Shown piece by piece: positions 5,414 to 9,770 of a stretch of DNA of 9,770 nucleotides; position 1 is the stretch's first letter, and every line of letters starts with the position of its first letter. The stretch spans positions 1-9,770 of the forward strand of contig CAZZHV010000040.1 in assembly GCA_964654135.1 (NCBI GenBank), given 5' to 3'. The translations under genes were made by a program, and so were the position numbers. Source of the DNA: CAMLQK01 sp964654135 (GTDB lineage: Bacteria; Patescibacteriota; Saccharimonadia; Saccharimonadales; UBA4665). The notes below the pieces were generated by a model. It was not told where the DNA came from. It saw nothing but the letters and a program-made list of their open reading frames with translations, and searched no databases.

Positions 5414-6046
5414 CTATACCTCTAAATTACGTTTGAGCACTGCCGCATCCACGGACATAGGAATATGTCGTACATCAAATATGCCAAACTCTTTTGTCTC
5501 ACCGCACTGAGTGAAACCATAATGGTCATAAATTTTGCGAGCAGTTACATTTACATCCGCAACACCCAACGTAACCTGCAAACTATCGTCAACATCCTTA
5601 AACTTGTGTCTTAGCATAACTCCGCCAAGTCCTTTGTGAACACCACTTCCTCGTTCAGGTTTTACGACATCCCATTCCATCACTTCTATGGCATCCTGGT
5701 CATCCACGGATTCAGCGTAATGTAATTTTGTTGCCAATAATCCCGCAATAGCAGTTCTTGGATCGCTTGCACGTTCACCTGAAATATATCGTGCTACCAT
5801 GTATTCACGATTGTCTTCAGCCGCAGACTTAAGACGTTGCATACGCCACTCGATATCTTCTTCTGTGGCAGGTTCTGGATCTGGATCGATCCGTGTCAGT
5901 CCTAGATCCTCGGTATAATAATGTTGTACAGTGTCGCGCATAAAACTGCTAATCTCAAGGGCCACTTCATAAGCCATACGTTCATCAAGATCGTCTGTTG
6001 GTATAACTTCAATGCCAATGTGAGGGTGTGATTCTGGGATATACAT
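5414..6046 (-). CDS. GNAT-family N-acetyltransferase
   Basis: This 210-aa protein should transfer an acetyl group from acetyl-CoA to an unknown amine. The GNAT core is in the C-terminal half. Motif A includes strand 4 and the pyrophosphate-binding loop: MEWDVVKPERGSGVHKGLG at about residues 123-141, matching the R/Q-x-x-G-x-G/A pattern with RGSGVHKG. Motif B is NVTARKIYDHYGFTQCGE (166-183), the classic N-x-x-A-x-x-x-Y-x-x-x-GF. The N-terminal 60 residues are acidic and probably form the substrate side. It is the last gene of a likely three-gene unit, 22 bases after the 303-aa gene, and converges with the laccase-domain gene. No clear Shine-Dalgarno precedes the ATG. The substrate could be a protein, antibiotic or small metabolite; the sequence does not say which. 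Confidence 0.8.
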   Translation of the reverse strand: MYIPESHPHIGIEVIPTDDLDERMAYEVALEISSFMRDTVQHYYTEDLGLTRIDPDPEPATEEDIEWRMQRLKSAAEDNREYMVARYISGERASDPRTAIAGLLATKLHYAESVDDQDAIEVMEWDVVKPERGSGVHKGLGGVMLRHKFKDVDDSLQVTLGVADVNVTARKIYDHYGFTQCGETKEFGIFDVRHIPMSVDAAVLKRNLEV

Positions 6047-6068
6047 GTAGACAGCATATCAGAATATA

Positions 6069-6980
6069 CTATTCAGCAAGCGCTGAATCACTATATGAGT
6101 CGTACGACATGCGCATGTAGTCATATAAGTGAGCGATATCACGGGCAACTGGGTCGTAACGACGTGCGTGATCATCTTGCATAATTGGCTCTTTGAAGGC
6201 ATCAAAATCGACACCAATAGGATCAAATAATGACGGCCCTTCACTAGGCTGACGGCGCGGCAGGTATGGTGGCAGCGTATGACGTGTAAAGATTTGTCCG
6301 GTCGCCTCGCACATATCAGTACCCCATTTGCTCAGATTGCCTCTATGTCGAGCGGCCATACGCGCATTATAAAATGGACGCTCACTCTGAGAACCAACAC
6401 TTATAATGCGTTGCGACGAAGACAGTTTCACGCCATCAGAATGGCCATACGGCTCGACGCTATCGACCACATCATGTAATGCAATATGGCCTGCAACATA
6501 GTCTGCATGCGAAGCACCTCTGCGTGCAGCCTGTTGCCTCAGCTTCTCTTCGTCCTTCATGCCCCTAAGAACAAGCAGCAGTCGATTAACGTGCACAAAA
6601 GGAGGCTCCCGCTTGTCCGTTACAACAGCCATATCACTTGTTGTATATGCAGGTGGCGGCACGAAGAAGAGTTCCTTTTCGAACTTGTACGCAGCCTGAT
6701 CTACAAGATGACCCGGCGTCTTATTGACTGATTGCAGAGTGTTATAAGGCAGCACAACCTGCAATTGAGCATGGGGCATATATGTCCTCTGCATATGTCG
6801 CGCTGCAGCAACATAGCCAAATGTTCGCATAGGAACAGTACTAAATGGCGCAACAGCCACCCGAATAATAGTGTCCCTCCCCTCGTCGCTCAGAGCGTCA
6901 AGCGTTTGGTGCCTATCGACTTTGCCTATCGATTCGGCATAGGCCAGTGGATCACGCAATAATTCTTTGTGTGCCTTCAT
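6069..6980 (-). CDS. hypothetical protein, 303 aa
   Basis: I do not recognise the family with confidence. No signal peptide or membrane segment is visible. Residues about 38-80 look like the start of an alpha/beta fold: strand IIRVAVAPF, a loop STVPMRTFGY, a helix VAAARHMQRTYM, then strand LQVVLP. A later segment, DGVKLSSSQRIISVGSQ (about 182-198), resembles the (I)SSTxIR or KMSKS-type loop of HIGH-superfamily nucleotidyltransferases. The first loop would then hold the HxGH position, with no His pair, so any such activity is doubtful. The C-terminus (about 235-303) is rich in Pro, Asp and Tyr. The ATG is 5 bases after the stop of the 483-aa gene, so the two are almost certainly co-expressed and may work together, followed by the GNAT gene. 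Confidence 0.75.
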   Translation of the reverse strand: MKAHKELLRDPLAYAESIGKVDRHQTLDALSDEGRDTIIRVAVAPFSTVPMRTFGYVAAARHMQRTYMPHAQLQVVLPYNTLQSVNKTPGHLVDQAAYKFEKELFFVPPPAYTTSDMAVVTDKREPPFVHVNRLLLVLRGMKDEEKLRQQAARRGASHADYVAGHIALHDVVDSVEPYGHSDGVKLSSSQRIISVGSQSERPFYNARMAARHRGNLSKWGTDMCEATGQIFTRHTLPPYLPRRQPSEGPSLFDPIGVDFDAFKEPIMQDDHARRYDPVARDIAHLYDYMRMSYDSYSDSALAE

Positions 6981-6985
6981 AGCAC

Positions 6986-8437
6986 TTACCCGAGTGCCTT
7001 ACGTCGTCGCTTTTCTTGTATTACCGAGGTCAAAGCATCAACGGTCAAATGCTTGCTTGGCCAGTAATCCAGGTACTCAGTACATGCCGCATAGTCTTTG
7101 TTTGCTACATAGGCTGCAAAAAGCGGCCATCTGCCGTGTTCGTAAGGTGTAGAGCGCAGTGGCGGCAGTTGTGCTGCTATGCGTTTGATGGCGTCTACCT
7201 GACCGTACGGTGCAAGAGCGTCCATCATCCACCCAAATGTAGCATCGCGTTCGCCCTCGTGAGGGACATACTGTTTTACGTACTCTATAGCTGTCTCCAG
7301 ACAATGATCCGGCATAGTATCGCCAGGTTGCAGCTCAGCCGCATAACCATGCACATACTCTTTGGCAATCATTCGACGAGCGCTAACTCGAACATCACGC
7401 TTTTCGTAACTTGGGATTGTGGTGGTTATTTGGTGTGCACGCTCAAGATCATGCGCGCCTGCATACCCGTTAATCACATATCGAATTATGTCGTAATGGA
7501 TAGTTGCCGGCACGACTCCATCTTCATGCTCCTGTGCAACTCTTATCAGCCCCTCGTTTGCAAGTTTATGAGCGAGAGATAGTTCGCCGGATCTAGCAAG
7601 GTCGCCAACAATTGAGCGATAAGCCCAGGAAGCGCTTTTATCTTTGGAACGCCTATTGTTATATTCATGTAGCTCAAACGCCGCCGACAAACCACCCTCA
7701 TAGTATGCCGTAGCGTACGGATAAGGGTCTTCGTCCGCTCGTATAGTGTTATATTCAAAGAACTCCGGATGCTCAATTCTGTAGTGTGCACCGTTAAGGT
7801 GCGCCTGCAGATCTTTATGAAGTCTTTTTTTGGTTGTATCAGTATGCGTTTGTGTTGTCTTAAAAATTCCCCATCTGTGGGTTACAATTTTTTTAGACTT
7901 AGGATCATCTATTTTGAGTTCATCAATAATACCAGGCACTCCGTTTAAGTCTCTTTTGGACTTCGCAGTCTTGCAGTAGCCTTCGCCAACGTCAAAAAGA
8001 AGATACCTGTAGCTTTCACCTAATCTATCCTGATAAGCCTTTAGTTTTAAATGTGCGATATCTGGACGGCCAGCCACTACTAATGTCGAGATAATAGTCT
8101 CGTCACTTACTTCAGAATCAGGCCCACGTCTGTCGGCAACACTAAAAATTTCCCGAGCAGCAATTTCCCGAGATGCTACATCACCCCAAATTCTTGCACG
8201 AGAAGCCAGCAAACCAAGTTGGTCAGCCACTGTTGCGTCAGGTGGCCTTACAAAACTATCAGTTATAGCTACATTTTCGGCACTTGGCTCGTAAAGTTTT
8301 AAAACGTGTTCGGTGTCTGAGTCAGGTTCTACAAAACCATAGTCAGAACATGCGTGGTTGCCCAGAGCACGTAAAAAGTGACGTTCGTAATAATCGAGTA
8401 GTAGATCAGGCTGTTGCGACGGAATTTCGTAGGACAT
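6986..8437 (-). CDS. hypothetical alpha-helical solenoid-like protein, 483 aa
   Basis: I do not recognise the family. The C-terminal half (about residues 240-475) is a run of paired helices with conserved small residues, suggestive of a TPR/PPR-like solenoid (for example SIVGDLARSGELSLAHKLAN, VINGYAGAHDLERAHQ, MMDALAPYGQVDAIKRI). The N-terminal part (about 65-140) has similar helix pairs (LGLLASRARIWGDVASREIA; TLVVAGRPDIAHLKLKAY). Between them, residues about 131-208 are Lys-rich and Thr-rich, unlike the rest. No signal peptide or membrane segment is seen. It is the first gene after the ribosomal-operon terminator. It has a TATACT 11 bases before the ATG and no Shine-Dalgarno. It is followed after 5 bases by the 303-aa gene. 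Such solenoids usually bind proteins or RNA, but the target is unknown. Confidence 0.8.
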   Translation of the reverse strand: MSYEIPSQQPDLLLDYYERHFLRALGNHACSDYGFVEPDSDTEHVLKLYEPSAENVAITDSFVRPPDATVADQLGLLASRARIWGDVASREIAAREIFSVADRRGPDSEVSDETIISTLVVAGRPDIAHLKLKAYQDRLGESYRYLLFDVGEGYCKTAKSKRDLNGVPGIIDELKIDDPKSKKIVTHRWGIFKTTQTHTDTTKKRLHKDLQAHLNGAHYRIEHPEFFEYNTIRADEDPYPYATAYYEGGLSAAFELHEYNNRRSKDKSASWAYRSIVGDLARSGELSLAHKLANEGLIRVAQEHEDGVVPATIHYDIIRYVINGYAGAHDLERAHQITTTIPSYEKRDVRVSARRMIAKEYVHGYAAELQPGDTMPDHCLETAIEYVKQYVPHEGERDATFGWMMDALAPYGQVDAIKRIAAQLPPLRSTPYEHGRWPLFAAYVANKDYAACTEYLDYWPSKHLTVDALTSVIQEKRRRKALG

Positions 8438-8448
8438 AGGATATTTCT

Positions 8449-8454
8449 AGTATA
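8449..8454 (-). promoter_or_regulatory. -10 box upstream of the 483-aa gene
   Basis: The minus strand reads TATACT directly after the ribosomal-operon terminator and 11 bases before the ATG at 8437. The predicted 5' UTR would be only a few bases, and no Shine-Dalgarno is present. No good -35 is seen, because the region upstream is the terminator hairpin itself. Confidence 0.45.
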
Positions 8455-8457
8455 AAC

Positions 8458-8487
8458 AAAAAACCGCCCAATGATGAGCGGATTTTT
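8458..8487 (-). terminator. intrinsic terminator of the rplQ-rplM-rpsI operon
   Basis: The minus-strand RNA forms CCGCTC/GGGCGG (8481-8476 with 8469-8464) with the loop ATCATT, followed by six Us (8463-8458). It starts about 20 bases after the rpsI stop. A T-rich stretch also follows on the plus strand, so it could work in both directions. Confidence 0.85.
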
Positions 8488-8504
8488 GTTTTTTGTTCGC
8501 GTAA

Positions 8505-8903
8505 CTAACGCTTGGTGAACTGGCGTTGCTTGCGAGCGCCCTTGAGACCGAACTTCTTGCGTTCGCGTTCACGTGGGTCGCGGCTAAGCAAGTCAGCGCG
8601 CTTCAAGGTTGCCTTGAGGTCTTCGTTCATAGTAGCAAGTGCTTTGGCGATACCCAAACGGATAGCGTCAACCTGGCCAGCGTGACCACCACCAGTAACA
8701 ACTACAGAAATGTCGTACTTGTTTTCCTGTTGGAGGGCAACAAATGGTTGGTTGAGTTCGTTAAGCAAAAGCTTACTTTCAGCGAAGTACTCAGCTGCAG
8801 GCTTGCCGTTAACGACAATGTTGCCCTTGCCGCCTTGGAGGCGTACGCGAGCAGTTGCAGCCTTGCGGCGGCCAAGTGCGTAGAAATAGGTGTGTGCAGC
8901 CAT
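8505..8903 (-). CDS. rpsI: 30S ribosomal protein S9
   Basis: This 132-aa protein has the length and blocks of bacterial S9. The N-terminal FYALGRRKAATARVRLQGGKG leads in (about residues 7-27), followed by the central VVVTGGGHAGQVDAIRLGIAKAL (about 67-89). The C-terminal basic tail contains LLSRDPRERERKKFGLKGARK and ends QRQFTKR. The C-terminal tail of S9 reaches the P-site tRNA, and the terminal Lys-Arg is conserved. It directly follows rplM (2 bases between the TAG and the ATG), with AAGGAAGG of the rplM end acting as Shine-Dalgarno. It is the last gene of the operon, followed by a terminator. Confidence 0.98.
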   Translation of the reverse strand: MAAHTYFYALGRRKAATARVRLQGGKGNIVVNGKPAAEYFAESKLLLNELNQPFVALQQENKYDISVVVTGGGHAGQVDAIRLGIAKALATMNEDLKATLKRADLLSRDPRERERKKFGLKGARKQRQFTKR

Positions 8904-8905
8904 GA

Positions 8906-9346
8906 CTACTTACCTTCCTTTACTGAAATGACAACAGGCTTCTGAGCTTCGTGCTTGTGTTCAGCATCTGCGTAGATTTTGAGACGGTCAAGACGAGCAT
9001 CGCGAAGCTTGTTAACAGGAAGCATACCGCGAACGGCGTGGTGAAGAGCAAAGGTAGGATCCTTTACCATCTTCTCCTTAAGACTTGCTTCCTTCAAACC
9101 ACCTGGGAAGTGGCTGTGACGGTAGTACATCTTATCTTCCATTTTGTTGCCAGTGACAACAATGTCCTTGGCGTTGATAACTACTACGTAGTCACCAGTG
9201 TCGATGTGCTTAGTGAAAGTTGGCTTACCCTTACCAGTAAGGAGGGTAGCAACTTTGGTAGCTACACGGCCGAGAGTTGCTTCAGAAGCATCTACAACGT
9301 ACCAAGTGCGAGTTACATCGCTTGGCTTTGCGCTATAAGTCTTCAT
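8906..9346 (-). CDS. rplM: 50S ribosomal protein L13
   Basis: This 146-aa protein is full length for L13, an early assembly protein of the large subunit. It shows RTWYVVDASEATLGRVATKVATLL near the N-terminus, the core TGDYVVVINAKDIVVTGNK, then YYRHSHFPGGLKE, and the signature HAVRGMLPVNKLRDARLDRLKIYADAEHKH, each visible in order. The ATG shares its A with the rplQ stop codon (TAATG) and has AAGGAG 8 bases upstream, inside the end of rplQ. This means tight translational coupling. L13 and S9 are neighbours in most bacteria. Confidence 0.98.
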   Translation of the reverse strand: MKTYSAKPSDVTRTWYVVDASEATLGRVATKVATLLTGKGKPTFTKHIDTGDYVVVINAKDIVVTGNKMEDKMYYRHSHFPGGLKEASLKEKMVKDPTFALHHAVRGMLPVNKLRDARLDRLKIYADAEHKHEAQKPVVISVKEGK

Positions 9347-9770
9347 TATTTGCTCTCCTTCTCGACCTTTTTAGCTGCTGGCTTCTTAGCCACAGCTTTA
9401 GGCTTCACTTCGGCAGCTGAAACAGCTACAGGAGCAACTGCGAGGTCGTCAACAAAGCTTACACGAGCAAGCTGTGCGTTGTCACCGCGGCGCAAGCGAG
9501 TTCGCTCGATACGCAAGTGGCCACTTACACGACCCTTCAGCTTAGGAGCGATTTCATCAACTAGCTTGTGTGCAGATGCAACAGTCTGAAGACTGCTGAT
9601 AACCTGACGGCGGTTGTGAAGATCACCCTTCTTTGCCTTGGTGATTAATTTTTCTACAAAAGGCACCACTTCTTTGGCCTTAGGAAGAGTAGTCTCGATT
9701 GACTCATACTTAATAAGTGAGTCAGCCAAGCCCTTCACTAGCGCTTCACGTTGGTCGCGCTCGCGGTGCA
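9346..9770 (-). CDS. rplQ: 50S ribosomal protein L17 (N-terminus cut by the window edge)
   Basis: The reading frame stays open to the right edge, so the GTG at 9738 is not the true start. Residues in front of it read HRERDQREAL, matching the SxHRxALLRNL segment near the L17 N-terminus. Only about 10-15 residues should be missing. The core includes LADSLIKYESIETTLPKAKE, then VEKLITKAKKGDLHNRRQV and GHLRIERTRLRRGDNAQLARVSFV, as expected for L17 at the peptide-tunnel exit. About 30 extra C-terminal residues rich in Ala, Lys and Val (ending KKVEKESK) follow the core. It starts the visible rplQ-rplM-rpsI run; in most bacteria rpoA lies just upstream, beyond this window. Confidence 0.96.
   Translation of the reverse strand, partial: HRERDQREALVKGLADSLIKYESIETTLPKAKEVVPFVEKLITKAKKGDLHNRRQVISSLQTVASAHKLVDEIAPKLKGRVSGHLRIERTRLRRGDNAQLARVSFVDDLAVAPVAVSAAEVKPKAVAKKPAAKKVEKESK

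Noticed and set aside
5400..5425. Terminator between the convergent laccase-domain and GNAT genes
   Set aside because: The palindromic CTAGTCTAG is only a short arm pair with no GC-rich stem or U run.
7016..7582. 188-aa plus-strand open frame
   Set aside because: It lies entirely antisense to the 483-aa gene, has no Shine-Dalgarno, and its Cys/His/Ile-rich composition is typical of a shadow frame.
8951..9589. 212-aa plus-strand open frame
   Set aside because: It is antisense to rplM and rplQ, both certain genes, and its sequence has no domain-like pattern.
1..9770. Mobile elements, CRISPR arrays or prophage remains
   Set aside because: No repeat-spacer array, transposase, integrase, or long inverted or direct repeat was seen; genes are dense and in operon order.

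Overview
This window looks like a small-genome bacterium of the Candidate Phyla Radiation, most likely a Saccharibacteria (TM7) relative. That assignment is an inference from three things: the rplQ-rplM-rpsI order, the sequence character of the ribosomal proteins (for example a short L17 with a Lys/Ala tail), and compact genes mixed with several short proteins I cannot recognise. All genes read with the standard code. Coding density is very high and almost everything is on the minus strand. The single plus-strand gene is the laccase-domain gene at 4513-5406.

Right edge to left (the direction of minus-strand transcription): a ribosomal-protein operon enters from the right, with rplQ (cut by the edge), rplM and rpsI. 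It ends at a strong hairpin-plus-T terminator at about 8458-8487. A -10-like box just beyond starts an unassigned three-gene run: a 483-aa alpha-helical, solenoid-like protein, a 303-aa unknown protein, and a GNAT-type acetyltransferase. This run converges on the laccase-domain gene with only 7 bases between them.

The region 4304-4512 separates the plus-strand laccase-domain gene from the minus-strand trpS operon. It appears to hold a back-to-back promoter pair, a 27-codon leader ORF containing one Trp codon, and an RNA that can fold in two mutually exclusive ways. One fold makes an antiterminator. The other makes an intrinsic terminator ahead of the operon. This has the layout of ribosome-mediated transcription attenuation controlling tryptophanyl-tRNA synthetase, and it is the most interesting signal in the window.

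The operon behind it is: 77-aa unknown, trpS, 139-aa unknown, an RluD-type pseudouridine synthase, and DNA polymerase III delta prime. The junctions are tight or overlapping (TAATG at trpS/139-aa, an 11-base overlap at 139-aa/rluD). A membrane-anchored TPR protein with its own extended -10 box and a tRNA-Thr(UGU) with its own promoter close the left end.

Two general patterns stand out. Genes that appear to start transcription units (leader ORF, trpS internal start, TPR gene, 483-aa gene) have a TATAAT-like box only 10-12 bases before ATG and little or no Shine-Dalgarno, which suggests near-leaderless mRNAs. Most genes inside operons have clear Shine-Dalgarno sequences. In addition, none of the 14 ORFs whose stop is visible ends in TGA.
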